Origin: Phocoena phocoena
Taxonomy: Eukaryota; Chordata; Mammalia; Artiodactyla; Phocoenidae
Reading direction: 5' to 3'
DNA length: 64,000 nt
Assembly: GCF_963924675.1 (NCBI RefSeq)
Contig: NC_089220.1
Location: 118,560,697-118,624,696 of the forward strand
Part shown: one piece after another, positions 49,994-61,710 of the stretch
Numbering within the stretch: the stretch's first letter is position 1
Layout: each line of letters opens with the position of its first letter
Made by a program: the position numbers and the translations under genes
Notes under the pieces: model-generated
What the model saw: only the letters and a program-made list of their open reading frames with translations
Told to the model about the DNA's origin: nothing
Database searches by the model: none

Positions 49994-50213
49994 CAGTTGA
50001 CTCTCGAACAACACAGGTTTAAAATGTGCAGGTCCACTTACATGCAGGTTTTTTTCAATAAATACTACAGTGCTACACAATCTGTGGTTGGTTGAATCTG
50101 TAGATGCAGAACCGAGGGTATGGAGGGCCAATGATGGGACTTGAGCATCTGCGGATTTTGGTATCTATAGTGGGTCCTGGAACCAATTCCCCACAAATAC
50201 TGAGGGACAATTG
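49994..50213. mobile_element. Tigger-like (TcMar) nonautonomous element
   Basis: The ends 'cagttgactctcga' and, inverted, 'caattgtccctca' are related terminal repeats. The element is bounded by TA on both sides (49992-49993 and 50214-50215), as for mariner/Tigger insertions. The internal 'gcatctgcggattttggtat' is typical of MER2-like elements. Confidence 0.7.
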
Positions 50214-51259
50214 TATAAAGTTTCTGTATGCTATCAAACTTTTTATCAACTTAAAATAGGTTGTAATATATATGTTTTATTTAAGCCTATACAAACCTGT
50301 AGTAGATACATATAGTGTAAAGAAGTCAAAGCATACTGCCGCAAGAAGTCATCAAATCACAAAAGAAAACAGCAGGAGAGGAAGCAAGGATCAAAGGATC
50401 TAAAAACCAGAAAATAATTAGTGAAATGACAATAGTAAGTCCTTACCAATCAGTAATTATCAATACGTTAAGTGTAAATGGATTAAATTCTCCAATCAAA
50501 AGACATAGAGTGGCTGAAGGGATAAAAAACAGTATCCAACAATATGATGCCTATAAGAGACTCATTTTAGCTTTAAAGACACACATAGACTGAGAGCAAA
50601 GGGGTGGAAGATACTTTAATGAAATGGTAAGCAAAAGAAAGCAGGAGTAGCTATATTTATATCAGACAAAATAGATATTAAGCTAAAAATGGTTAAAAGA
50701 AACAAAGAAGGTCATTATATGATAGAGAGGTCAATCCACCAAGGATATGACAGTGCTGTGGTAAATATTTATGCACCCAACATCAGAGCACCTAAATATA
50801 TAAAACTGATACTAAAAGAACTAAAAGGAGAACAAAACAACAATAGCATAATATGTCAGGACTTTAATACCCCACTCCCAACAATAGATAGATCTTCCAG
50901 ACAGAGAATCAGTAAGGAAACAGCAGATTTCAACAACACTATAGGCCAAAAGGACCTAACAGACATATATAGAACACTCCATCCAACAGCAGCAGAATAC
51001 ATATTGTTCTCAAATACGCATGGAACAATTGCTAAGATGAATCCTATGTTACGGCACAAAACAAGTCTCAACAATTCGAGAACACATAACTTATATCAAG
51101 TATCTTTTCCAATCATAGTGGTGTGAAACTGGAAAACAGTAACATTTTACAGTATATACATATGTCAAATCATCACATTGTACACCTTAAACTTACATGA
51201 TGTATATATCAACTATATCTCAATAAACATGGGGGAAAATACATTAGCCCTTCATCTTA

Positions 51260-52215
51260 CACGTTTCAAATGCTTTTTCTGTTTGTCATTATTGCCTTTT
51301 AAAATATTTACGTTTTCTGTTATTTTATGATGAAGTATATCAACATACACCTAACAAAATTATCAATACCTGTGTACCAACTTGACAACATTTTTCAGTA
51401 ACCAATAACATTTTTCCATATTGTCTTAGATCTTTTTTCTTATTGGTAAGAAACCAAATGTAGATACAGCTAACTCCCCATCTCCATCCCTTTCCTCTTA
51501 CTCTCACTCAAGATGTAAATCACTATGTTAGAGTGTGTGTATATAGTTCCTATGCATTTTTATAAAATTTTTATATACATGTGTGTAATATATATGTATA
51601 TATGTAAATATATACAAATATATATAAATATATTTGTGTATATAAAATTTATATGTATATATATAATAAATATCCATAAACAATATATTCTGCTTTCTAT
51701 TTTTTGTATTATTTAAAATTTACATAAATGCTATCATACTATTTTGTCAGTTTCTATGTTCACATAACATGGGGTTGAGCTCTGTGTTGATGCATATAAA
51801 TCTGATAAATTTATTTTAACTGCTCTACAGATTCTATTAAATGAATAAATTCCCAGTTCATCCATTTTCTATTTGAGGGCAATAGTTTCTATTTTTTCAC
51901 TATTTCAAGCAATGATACAATGAATATCCTTGTAGAAACCTTCTTTTGCACCTATATGGGAGTTTCTCAAGCTTATATGCCTACAGTAGGAATTTATGAA
52001 TGTTATGATAAATGCATGTCCAACTTTACCAAGTAACACCAAATTGTTCTCCAAAGTGATTTTACAGATTTCACTTTCCATCAGTAAAGGATAGGAATTC
52101 CATTTCCTCATATCCTTATCAGTGTTTTATATTAACTCACTGATTTTTGTCAGTCTGATATTTGTGGAATGGTATTTTGTGTTGTCTTCATTTTCATTGT
52201 ATTTATGATTAGTAA
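51260..52215 (-). mobile_element. Old L1M fragment, antisense
   Basis: Reversed ORF2 and 3' UTR text such as 'aattgttctccaaagtgatt' and 'tttaaaatttacataaatgc'. Diverged. Confidence 0.5.
51535..51690. repeat. AT-rich low-complexity tract
   Basis: An imperfect TATATGTATATA-type run of about 150 bp, inside the antisense L1 remnant. Confidence 0.85.
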
Positions 52216-52239
52216 GTTTGCATGCATCTATTTTTAAAA

Positions 52240-52435
52240 TACTGCTATTATTACTACTAGTAACAATAAAACTAACAATAAAATGTATCAACTTCTTTGC
52301 ATGTATTAGCTTATCAGTCACTTATTACAAGAACCTTATACTAACATTCTATTACATTAAAAAGGAAACAGACTAAGAGGGGCAAGGTAATTTGCCCAAG
52401 GTCATCCAGTAACTTGCAGGGCTAGGGTTCAGTAT
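52240..52435 (-). repeat. MIR SINE
   Basis: Reversed MIR: 'gcatgtattagcttatcagt', 'ggtaatttgcccaaggtcat', 'gcagggctagggttcagt'. Confidence 0.75.
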
Positions 52436-52517
52436 GTCAATATGTCATTTTCCTTCATTATAAGATAATTGGGTTAGTGGTCATCATTTCATACTTCCCA
52501 ATTTTAAAACTGTAGGA

Positions 52518-53398
52518 TAGTGGTCCCCAACCTTTTTGGCACCAGGGATCCGTTTTATGGAAGACAGTTTTTCCACGGACTTGGGAGGGGGCGGTTTTGG
52601 GATGATTCAAGCACATTACATTTATTGTGCACTTTATTTCTATTATTATTACATTGTAATATATAATGAAGTAATTATACAGCTCACCATAATGCAGCAT
52701 CAGTGGGAGCCCTGAGCTTGTTTTCACTTGCCACTCACTGATAGGGTTTTGATATGTGTCTGCAGGCAATTAATTTATTATAGTCTCTGTGCAGTCAAAC
52801 CTCTCTGCTAATGATAATCTGTATTTGCAGCCACTCCCCAGCACTAGCATCTAGTGCTTCTTCAGCTCCAGATCATCAAGCATTAGATTCTCATAAGGAG
52901 TGGGCAACCTAGATCCCTCGCATGCGCAGTTCACAGTAGGGTTCGCGCTCCTATGAGAATCTAACGTCGCCGCTGATCTGACAGGAGGTGGAGCTCAGGC
53001 GGTAATGCGAGCGATGGGGAGCAGCTGTAAATAAAGATAAAGCTGTGACAAAGTGAAAGAGTGGCGTGGACATATATACACTACCAAACGTAAAATAGAT
53101 AGCTAGTGGGAAGCAGCCGCAGAGCTCAGGGAGATCAGCTCGGTGCTCTGTGACCACCTAGAGGGGTGGGATAGGGAGGGTGGGAGGGAGGGAGACTCAA
53201 GAGGGAAGAGATATGGGAACATATGTATATGTATAACTGATTCACTTTGTTATAAAGCAGAAACTAACACACCATTATAAAGCAATTATACTCCAATAAA
53301 GATGTAAAAAAATAAATAAAATAAATAAAGATAAAGCTTTGCTAGCTCACTGGCCGCTCACCTCCTGCTGTGTGGCCTGGTTCCTAACAGGCCACGGA
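52518..53398. mobile_element. Long MER1-type hAT transposon, split by an L1 tail
   Basis: Starts with 'tagtggtccccaaccttttt' and shows the complete MER1 order, including 'attctcataaggagtgggca', 'tcgcatgcgcagttcacagt' and 'ctgatctgacaggaggtgga'. It resumes after the L1 at 53339 with 'gctagctcac' and 'cctaacaggccacgga', and loses its last 40 or so bases. MER1-type elements have no coding capacity. The central part contains an imperfect palindrome around 'gcgcagttc'. Confidence 0.8.
53045..53321 (+). mobile_element. 5'-truncated young L1 3' end inside MER1
   Basis: About 277 bp of L1 3' terminus: 'agagtggcgtggacatatat', 'gaccacctagaggggtggga', 'actccaataaagatg' and an A-rich tail. The 17-bp duplication 'taaataaagataaagct' at 53028-53044 and 53322-53338 is perfect. 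Confidence 0.92.
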
Positions 53399-54411
53399 TG
53401 CTCAGTAACCAGATAAATGCATTTCCAAATGTAAAAGGAGAAAGGGAACATTATTTTATACCTTTTAAATAGTAAACTTAGAAGAGGCTCCAAACATGAA
53501 TTATTCATCAGCTTTCCTTCCTTTTACAAAAAACTGTATTAGTAAATGAATAGTGATAGGGATTTTAGTGCACTTACAAGCAGAAGCATCAATTCCTTTG
53601 CACATATTGCTGAAAGTTTGTATGTGTTGATTTTCAGAACTGCTGTATTCAGAGTCCTGCGCTCTTCATACATGTAAATGCAGTAGCACTGAATTGGTAT
53701 AAAATGTCTAAGCTAAGGCTGATTTATCTACAAGGTCATTTATAGTCTTCAGATATTTTCAATTATTTCTGCTTTGTAGACTAATAAAAGAACTACTGTT
53801 GTTGGTCCAGGTTAATAAACGACTCTGGAAAACTGTTTAATAGACTGAAAAGATGAAAATGACTTCATAAGTGTTACTGTCAACTCTCAGGACTGCTACT
53901 TTTCATAACAGAGAGCAATTAGATTCTCACTGTTATACTTCTAATGGTGATAGGGTTTTTAAAAAAGTAGAGAATCTAAAGTGGCATTAGAAGTTTAGGT
54001 TGTAACAGGAGTGTCTGGGTAGCATTATCTTATTTTCTGAATCCCTGAATTCTGGTGAACTTAGCTTCCTAGTACTTTAGGAAGTACTGCTTTTCAAGAG
54101 GACAGAGATCATTATAAATCATTTCAATTATTGTCAGACTCTCTAGACCGGTGAGAATGATCAGATGATCACTTTCCTGAAAAAATAACATCAGAATAAC
54201 CAAAAGAGAAAAGAGAACCATTTACAGAAATAGCTGATTATTCAGGACTAAATCTTAGGAAATTGTTATTTAAGACGCTGTACCCAAACGTGTGTCTGTT
54301 GTGTTTGCTTGCTTGAAGGGTCTAAGCCTGTGTTTGTGAAGATTTATCTTTGAAGGTGAAGATGTTGCCAGACTATGCAGATTGCTAACACACATTTCTC
54401 CCCACATCTAG
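53399..54411 (+). other. Unique intronic sequence before the second exon
   Basis: About 1 kb without any recognised repeat, ending in the exon acceptor. A poly-A/T-poor pyrimidine tract lies at 54390-54409. Confidence 0.6.
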
Positions 54412-54567
54412 CTACGTGGTGAACATTGGTCTGATCGACAAGCTTTGTGGCTGCTTCCTCTCGGTGCAAGGCCCAGTGGATGAGAATCCCAAAACAGCCA
54501 CATTTCTGCAGCATGCCGCAGGGCTCTTACACGGAATGTGCACGCTGTGCTTTGCTGTCACCGGAAG
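54412..54567 (+). CDS. SCAPER: SCAPER internal exon (156 bp)
   Basis: Completes the split serine codon with C and then encodes YVVNIGLIDKLCGCF through LLHGMCTLCFAVTG, ending with two bases (AG) of the next codon. I recognise this as the segment that follows the 41921-42153 exon in vertebrate SCAPER. Its length is a multiple of 3 and it is phase 2 at both ends, so skipping it would leave the frame intact. The acceptor is 'acatctag' ending at 54411, and the donor is 'aag|gtaagg' at 54568. The segment is helical and rich in cysteine and leucine. Several residues differ from the human text as I remember it (see findings). No stop or frameshift. Confidence 0.93.
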
Positions 54568-55368
54568 GTAAGGCCTCTACTTGATGTCAGTCTGGAGTCA
54601 ACTTTTGAAACATCTCTTGGATTTTGCTCATTTTGGAGTCATTTCATAGGGATGTACATGGTCATCTTGGGCTCTTTTCCTCTTTGTGCTACCTCTGTCC
54701 TTATTGGCTTCCCATATTGAGACTTGTCTAATATGTCTCATTTTCCCTGGCTACATGCTCCTGTCAGAGCCTTTTTTTCTTGTTGGTGTCATAAACTTAA
54801 CTATAATTTCTACAAGAGACCTTAGAAGTCATCCATTTCCTCTTCCACTTAGGTCCAGAGGAATCAAGTGATTCTCCTTGAGTCAGCAAGTCAGTGACAA
54901 AGCCTAGACCAAATCAAGTCAGGCCTTCAGCACAACACGGCACAGCTTCACAGTGCCCTGACCATCACATGCTTTCAGTTATAGCCTCCTAAGTTCTTTA
55001 TTTTCCCCTTTGTCCTTCCAAGGTATCTCCATGAATAAGAGAAAGGAGCCATCCAAAAACAGTAGCCCCCTGACGTCACACATGACCTATGGGCATCATT
55101 TTAGCCAGTGTGCCAGGGACTACGACTGGCCTGCTTGGCTCTGTAAACCCCCTCACCCCACCCTGTGGACTGTCCTCAAAAACAGTAATTCTCTAAGAGA
55201 GACAGAGTAAACCGCCTCATGTTCTTTTCTCTCCCCTCCTACCAAGTAAAAATCATTTGCAATAGTGACTCAGTGTTTCCGATAGAAATATGACATATCC
55301 CTCAGGCATATTAAGGATGTTCAGTAAAACAATTTTCTTACAATTAAATTCTAAACAGCACTGCATAC

Positions 55369-55428
<60 letters not shown>

Positions 55429-56409
55429 GGATTTGTCAAGAAGAAAACTAATGATTTGAAACTAATAAAGTCTAGCTACTTAAAGAAATCTTATCCAGCC
55501 GTATTCAATGTACACACAATGCTAATGTCTGTATTCAGAATATTTTAAAAGAGAATTTGTTTTCTGAAATGAACTTCCTCAACATTTGCTAGTCTGTTAT
55601 GCATAGGACCCCGACACCCACCTATTCTTCCTTATTCTTGCCTAGTCCCTCTACCCTGAGTCACATTTCTAGGAAGATTAAGACTGTCTGAGTATCAAGG
55701 AAGCCAAGCACGACCTGTAGTCAGTGTTCCACTTAGTCTGTTCCCTCTAGAAATGTAGCCAAAGCCTACCTTCCAGGGATTTGATGAGAACTCAGGAAGT
55801 GGCTATGTGTAGGTCTGTGACTTAAGTAAGCTCGGGTGGTCCCACATTGCCCAGAGGCTGGCAGCAGTAACAGGGCTCCATCCAGGGCACTGGCACCTGC
55901 CAGATTGGAGGCTGCCATGCTGCCCAGCTAGCTCCTGTGCAGTAGCCAGGCCACTCCCTGGGAGGTATCCTCTCACCCAGGAGACCCTTCCAACACTCAC
56001 TCTTCTGTATACACACCATTATAAACCTGCCAGCGTTTCAAGTCTTTGTCACCTATACTCTTTCCTTGAATCCAGATGAATATCACACATAAACATTTCC
56101 ATATGTGGTTGTTGTATAGTTTGTGGGCTTCAGCTTTCACTTACACATGGATTCAGTCACTTGAAATCTGTGGAACTTGAAAGAAGTTTAAAGGTCATTA
56201 ATAGCCACTCATTTTTATAGGGAAAGCAACTGAGCCAAACTAACTTGAATTAGGACCCAAGATTCCTCCCTTGGTGTCCCGTCCTACACACTTGACTTTT
56301 TATTATTCAAAATATGGGAGCATACGTTTTGTTTCTTTGAAAATTTTCTCAATTACCTATGTGGAAAACAGGATCCTCTTCTCTTTAACACACACAGTCA
56401 TGTCCTTGT
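54568..56409. other. Mostly unique intron; weak old MIR-like stretches
   Basis: Faint MIR-like text lies at about 54800-54920 and 56180-56280. Otherwise nothing is recognised apart from the AT microsatellite. Confidence 0.45.
55373..55425. repeat. (AT)n microsatellite
   Basis: About 26 uninterrupted AT units. Confidence 0.97.
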
Positions 56410-57445
56410 CTAGTAGACATTGACTGAACACCTGCCTTGGGCCAGACACCAAGCTAAGTACTAAGGTTACTGCCCTCAGGGAGCCCAGAGTCTGGTGTGG
56501 AGTCAGACTTGCAAATTAATAGCTAAAACATAATAGCTGCAACAGAAGAGAATGTGCCCAGAGAAGGAAGTAAAGCACTTCCAAAGGAGGTCAAGAAGGG
56601 CTTCAATGGCCTAAATCTTAAAGGATCCAGGAAGACAAGTGGAGTAAAGAATTCATTCGGGAGAAGGGGCATAATATGGGCACTGCATGATATAGTAGAT
56701 GTTATTGGTGCCTGTGGCCTATCAGGAGGTCACCTACAAGTGGCTTCCTGTATTTCTCTGCCTGAGGATATTCACTGAACAAGTAGCTGTTCGCTAGAAG
56801 TGCCAGGGAGTTAACACCCCCAGGAGTGACTCTCCAACAATACATTGGTGGGTAATATCCCAGCTCCGCTAACCCTTAGTGGGACGATCCTGAGGTATGT
56901 TCTGTACGGTTTCTCAAAGGGACCCAGTGGTAACCTGTTCATTAACACATACTTGATTAGCTTTTCTCCCTACCCTCTTTTCCTTCTCTACTTCCTCACA
57001 GATAAACTACTAACACCCATATCTTTGTTTCAGGGACTGCTTTGAGGGCAACCCAAACCAAGAGTTATGGATATATAAGACATTGTCTCATGTTCAGTTT
57101 GATGTAGTTTACAACAGGGTGACTGTGAAGAGTGGCAGGAGATGAGGTATTCAGTGCGCTCCATACATGTTCACATTTCTGTGATAGGATGATCACTCCT
57201 GAAAACTATAGAAATGACTGGAATGGCATGAGCCTAGAGACAGAAGGAATAGTAAAAAGACTCTTGAAATGTTGAGGGCCTGTGGAGACAGAAGAAATAG
57301 AGAGGAGCAGATACATTGAGGACACAGAATAAATGTAAGGGAATAAATGTAAGGGAAATGGCATCCTTTCGATGTAAAAGGAAGTGAGGAGTCTGCAATG
57401 ACTCCCAAGTTTCTGACTTGAAATTTTTGAGTGGTAGATGGTATA
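56410..57445 (-). repeat. L2 LINE, antisense, interrupted by unique sequence
   Basis: L2 phrases 'gactgaacacctgccttggg' and 'ggtcaagaagggcttcaatg' occur at 56410-56650. Further L2 text is at 57120-57440 ('gaatggcatgagcctagaga', 'gcaatgactcccaagtttct'). The part between, about 56700-57110, is not clearly L2. Confidence 0.55.
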
Positions 57446-59334
57446 GTCTCCAAATTAGGGGATATACGTGGTTTTCCATGATTCTAGACATGCCCAAGGA
57501 TTATCCAGGCAGACCAAAGTGTGAGTGTGTATATATGAAGTTTATATATAAAACATTATTCTATACGTATATACATGCACTCATAAAATGAAGTATAATT
57601 ATTTCTATGTACATATACAACTGGATTTTAAATAAATCAATGATTAACCCTTAGTGGTTTTTAAGAATTCTTCATCTATTTTTTTACCCAATATAATTTC
57701 CTTCTCCAACCTCAGTTACTCTGCAAATTTCTATTGGTAGGCCTTGCTGCAAAAGCAGATTCGGGTGGTTTCCTGGCTTAATTTACCTAGGAAATTCTTA
57801 GCAGTATCAGTGTAAGCTGCTTCTCTGAGAGACAAGAAGAATGACCCCTGTCTGCTGTTCTTCCTCTCATCCTTCAATCTTCCAGCATTTCCTGAATACT
57901 GCCAAGCTACAGGAATACAGGGAGTTTTTCCTACATCTTCTGATTTGTTTACCTCTAATATTTACAGCCCATTTTGTGCTACAATACTTCCCATTTCTTT
58001 GAAATTATATTTTTAAACTATAATGACCTGTTGAAAGCACTTTGTTGGATGTGTTAAATAGTCTCAGCACAAGGTCAAAGCCGTGTGTGGGGAGAAAGGT
58101 AGCTTGGTTGTTGTTATACTAGAGGAATTCACATAATTCCTGTTGGGGCTGCCAAGGGAAGCCAGCCAGAGCCTGAGCGCCGAGGAAGGCTTGTCCTCAA
58201 AGCCCTTCTGTGACCAACAGGAGTAAAAGACAAAGGGGGCCCAGAGAGACCTTCAAAAACTGCCTCTTGTGAACTGGCAGGCCCTGAGATAATTATGTAC
58301 ACTAATTGATAGCACAGGGCTTTGAGTAAACACTTTGCAGTCTGCCGGTGGCCGGCCTTTGTGATGGTGATTATAGCAGGTCTGCCTTTGCACTGCCCTG
58401 CTATTGTGCCCTTAATCTTCTAATTTTTACCTAGGTTTTCTGAAAGACAATTTGGGTGTCAGTATTTACACTGTTAATCTCTGCTTCAGCATGGGGGAGA
58501 AAAGTACTCACATGATTTTTGTACCAGCCTTGGTTTTGAACAGTAAACTTGCATTTCTTTAAGTAAAAATCGAAATTGTGATCTTCTGGTGAAAGGATTG
58601 ATTTTTATATTAGGATTACTCTACAATTTTAATATGTGAATTGTTCACAAGCTATAATTCTTAATCACTTCAACAAAATTCAACAATGTGTAATAGGACT
58701 TTCAGAAATGACTGTTTGGCCTTAAGTGTTACCAGTTTTCCATTCTTGGGCCTGCAAGAAATAAGGAAAAAAGGATAGTTTTCAAATCTCAGGGCAGTGA
58801 CTCAACTGCCATAATTGGCTAAGGCTCGAGTCCCCCTTAAGGTGCTGGCTCCTTAGCCAAACTAATAGGATCCGAACCGTAATGAGTGATTATAAATTGT
58901 AACCAACATAAAACCTTTCAGTTAATCAGCAATCATTTCTAGATGCATAACTATGCAAAGTACTATAGCAAGAGTGCCAAGAAGTAGTGGATCCAAAGTG
59001 AAAGAGTTTACAGTCCTTATGACTGCACAGAAGAAAAACAGGAGCTTGTAAAACTTAGTTAATTCTGATTGGTTGGAAAACACTATTCTGAATGCTAGAA
59101 TATTTTTACACAAAGAGAAATTTGTTATTATGTGTATTTGTGGTTTTTATTTTCACATCTGTAAACTACACTAACAAAATGAGTTCTAGCCAAGGTCTCT
59201 GGAAACCTGTGTCATAAAAAGATAAGAATGATTTGTAATTTAGCCCATTAATTTTGTGGATATAAATGGGTGCTTCTTAAGTGTTTAAGGTGCTTGAAAA
59301 CCATTTGTTCAAGCAAAGGTAAACTTTAACTCTG
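57446..59334. other. Unique intronic sequence, no recognised repeat
   Basis: The longest stretch of the downstream intron with no repeat that I recognise. It includes a TA-rich patch near 57525-57560, a GC-moderate block at 58120-58480 and an inverted repeat at 58815-58860. Function is unknown. Confidence 0.55.
58815..58860. repeat. Perfect 10-bp inverted repeat
   Basis: 'ttggctaagg' (58815-58824) and 'ccttagccaa' (58851-58860) are exact reverse complements separated by 26 bases. The arms could pair as a hairpin. Confidence 0.9.
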
Positions 59335-60085
59335 CCTGCCTGAATTATTCATTCATTCATTAGACAAATATTTATACAGTGCTTGCTCTGTGCCAGGCCC
59401 TGTGCTAGGCTTGGGAGAAAACAAAAATGACTAAGATGTTGATCGAGTCCTCAAGGACCTTGTAAGCTAGTAAAGAAGAGGTATATACAAATATCCATGC
59501 TATAAGGCAGAGAGTGATACAGAGGATAGAAGATAACACACAAAAAGCACTTAGTATGCTGCCTGGCACATAGTAAATGCTTAATAAATATTGGATTATC
59601 ACATCATCATTGATGGACTTCAGAGGAGGGAGAGATCACTCTTAGTTGTAGGAATTAGCTGTTTTCTAGAGCAACTAAAATTTAATCTAGGCCTTGGAAG
59701 ATAAAAAGGGTTGGAACATTTAGAGTTGAGAAAAACATAGACAAAGAAAATAGCATACGCAAAGACATCAAAGCAGAAAAAAACATGAAGAATGAACAGA
59801 GTACTTAATTTGGCTGGATTTTGAGATGTATGTATTGGTGATTTTAGTGCCTACCAGACTGTTACGATGTTCAAATGAGGTAATAAATATAAAAATACTG
59901 TGTGATATATAAAACAGTCTGCTGAATGTGGTGGTGGCAGTGGTGTCATTAAAAGCCTTTGATCAGGGCAATGACATGCTAAAAACCATATTTGGGAGTT
60001 ATCATGTGAAAGTGTATGAGAGAGGCTGTAGAAAGTGGGAAAGACCATTAACAGCATCTGGGCAAGAGACAAAAGGAATGGAAAA
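59335..60085 (-). repeat. L2 LINE, antisense
   Basis: The inverted terminus 'attcattcattcattagaca', then 'gctctgtgccaggccctgtg' and 'cctcaaggaccttgtaagct', continues as degenerate L2 to the SINE. A MIR-like phrase ('gctgcctggcacatagtaaa') is embedded at about 59555. Confidence 0.65.
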
Positions 60086-60091
60086 GAAGAA

Positions 60092-60098
<7 letters not shown>

Positions 60099-60128
<30 letters not shown>

Positions 60129-60318
60129 GGTACGCGGGCCTCTCACTGTTGTGGCCTCTCCCGCTGTGGAGCACAGGCTCCGGACGCACAGGCTCAGCGG
60201 CCATGGCTCACCGGCCCAGCGGCTCCGTGGCATGTGGGATCCTCCCGGACCGGGGCACGAACCCGCGTCCCCTGCATCGGCAGGCGGACTGTCAACCACT
60301 GCACCACCAGGGAAGCCC
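60099..60318 (-). mobile_element. CHR-2-like cetacean SINE, antisense
   Basis: A long T-run from 60094, then 'gcggtacgcgggcctctcac' and the reversed body to 'accaccagggaagccc'. The 13-bp duplication 'gaagaatcttttt' is at 60086-60098 and 60319-60331. Confidence 0.95.
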
Positions 60319-60459
60319 GAAGAATCTTTTTAAATCCTCTCATAGTCTCTCTTTTTATGTATGGTATCACTGGTCTCTCGGGCATCAGGCTCCAGATGTC
60401 ATCTCTCTCTCATCCATCTTCCTTGTACCCCAGATCTAATGTGCTGTCATGTTCCATTG

Positions 60460-60720
60460 ACTGGAAGGAACCTTAAAGTCACCTTAATCCCGTCTTCTGT
60501 TCAGATTTGTAGCTCTTCAATAACTTCTTTCAGTTTACATTTGAGTATCTTCATTGACAGGGAACTTATTATTTACCAGGGGAGTCTATTCTGTCATTGA
60601 TCAGTTTTAATGCTTTAAAAGCGTCTCCTTATACCAAGCTGTAATCCGTCTCCCTAATACTACCTACTAGTACTAGTCCTATTTGCTCCTTGGCAACATA
60701 TAGATTATTCTAACCCCACT
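60460..60720 (+). repeat. Possible L3/CR1-like fragment
   Basis: The text 'gacagggaacttattattta' followed by 'ccaagctgtaatccgtctcc' resembles an ancient L3-type repeat. Tentative. Confidence 0.3.
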
Positions 60721-60779
60721 CTTCTCCCTACACTTCTCCCGTCTCACCAAACCACATATTCTCCTTTGCTTTCATTCTT

Positions 60780-61250
60780 GTTCCAGTTACTATGGTTGTG
60801 TAACAAATTACCCCAAAACTTAGTGGCATAAAATGACAATCTGTTAATCTCACAGATTCTGAATGTCAGGAATTCTATCAAGATACAGGGAGAATGGCTC
60901 ATCTTTGTTCCACAGTCTCTAGGCCTCAGTTGGAAGACTTGAAGGCTGGAGGTTGGAATCATCTGTGTGCTTGTTCACACGTGACTGTAGTTCATGCTAC
61001 CTGTTTGTTAGGGACCTTTCCATGTGGTCCCTCTGCACAGGCTAATTTGGGCTGCACAGCATGGTGGAGGTTCAAAGGAGGAGCATCCTGACAAGTGAGA
61101 GAGCTAGGTGAAAACCATGTCACCTTTTATGACCTAGCCTCAGGAGTCATGCAGTATCCCCTCCACTGAATTCTGTTCAGCAAGGCAGCCACAGAGTCCC
61201 ATTCAGCTTCAAAGGGAGGAGAAGTAGACTCCCATCTCTTCATGGGCAAT
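60780..61250 (-). mobile_element. Possible MaLR-type LTR, antisense
   Basis: Opens with 'tgtgtaacaaattaccccaa' and 'aacttagtggcataaaatga', the reverse of the usual MLT1 3' end. It ends with 'gaagtagactcccatctctt'. The exact family is uncertain. Confidence 0.4.
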
Positions 61251-61514
61251 ATAAAGGTTCTGGAAGAGCGTATTGTACCAGAAATATTGCTATGTTTATG
61301 TTTGAAAAATAGAGTCTTCCACGTTCCAACCTACCGTAGAGATAAATGTGTTCCCAGTATCCTGTTCTCATCTGTATTCTTTCCTCTCTGCAGTCTCATA
61401 CTTGGTATTATCGTTTCTCTTGGCATCTTTAGCCACTGTCCTCCGACAAAAGGCTTGCTGGTGTTGGGAGATGGGGAATGAAGTGAACATAATAAGACTA
61501 AACAAGTGTAACTA
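61251..61514. other. Unassigned intronic sequence
   Basis: Nothing recognised. Confidence 0.45.
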
Positions 61515-61710
61515 AGGGAAATAACATTTGTTGAACACTGTTTATGTGCCCCAGGCTAAGGGCTCCTCATGAGTTATCTCCCAGCAATCCTCACACTGTC
61601 CTAGGGAGCATAACAGCCTCTAGACTGATAAGGAAGAGTGATTGTCCGAATCCTTCAGGTCTGGAAAGTGAGAAGAATACAGGAACAGGAACCTCTGGGC
61701 TGTCTCTATA
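61515..61710 (-). repeat. MIR SINE fragment
   Basis: Starts 'catttgttgaacactgttta', with degenerate reversed MIR text after it. Confidence 0.6.

Larger units (their letters stand above)
47870..51235 (+). mobile_element. Old L1 with GC-rich leader, three SINEs and a Tigger-like insert
   Basis: 47870-48720 is a GC-rich leader made of degenerate repeats containing 'gagcccag' and 'caaccacagag'-type words. The inter-ORF linker follows ('gaatgctgtacccaacaatg', 'gacctgctttacaagaaata'). After three SINEs, ORF2 endonuclease text resumes at about 50330 and runs to 51115 ('NIYAPNIRAPKYIK', 'TDIYRTLHPTAAEY'). It then jumps to an L1 3' terminus at 51140-51235. Reverse transcriptase is deleted. Confidence 0.7.
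42154..54411 (+). other. SCAPER: SCAPER intron between the two exons (12,258 bp)
   Basis: GT (42154-42155) to AG (54410-54411). The donor is 'gtaaat', and the acceptor follows a pyrimidine-rich run ('cacatttctccccacatctag'-type context). The exon junction restores an AGC serine codon. The intron is dominated by L1, SINE and DNA transposon insertions from 44.4 to 53.4 kb. Confidence 0.9.
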
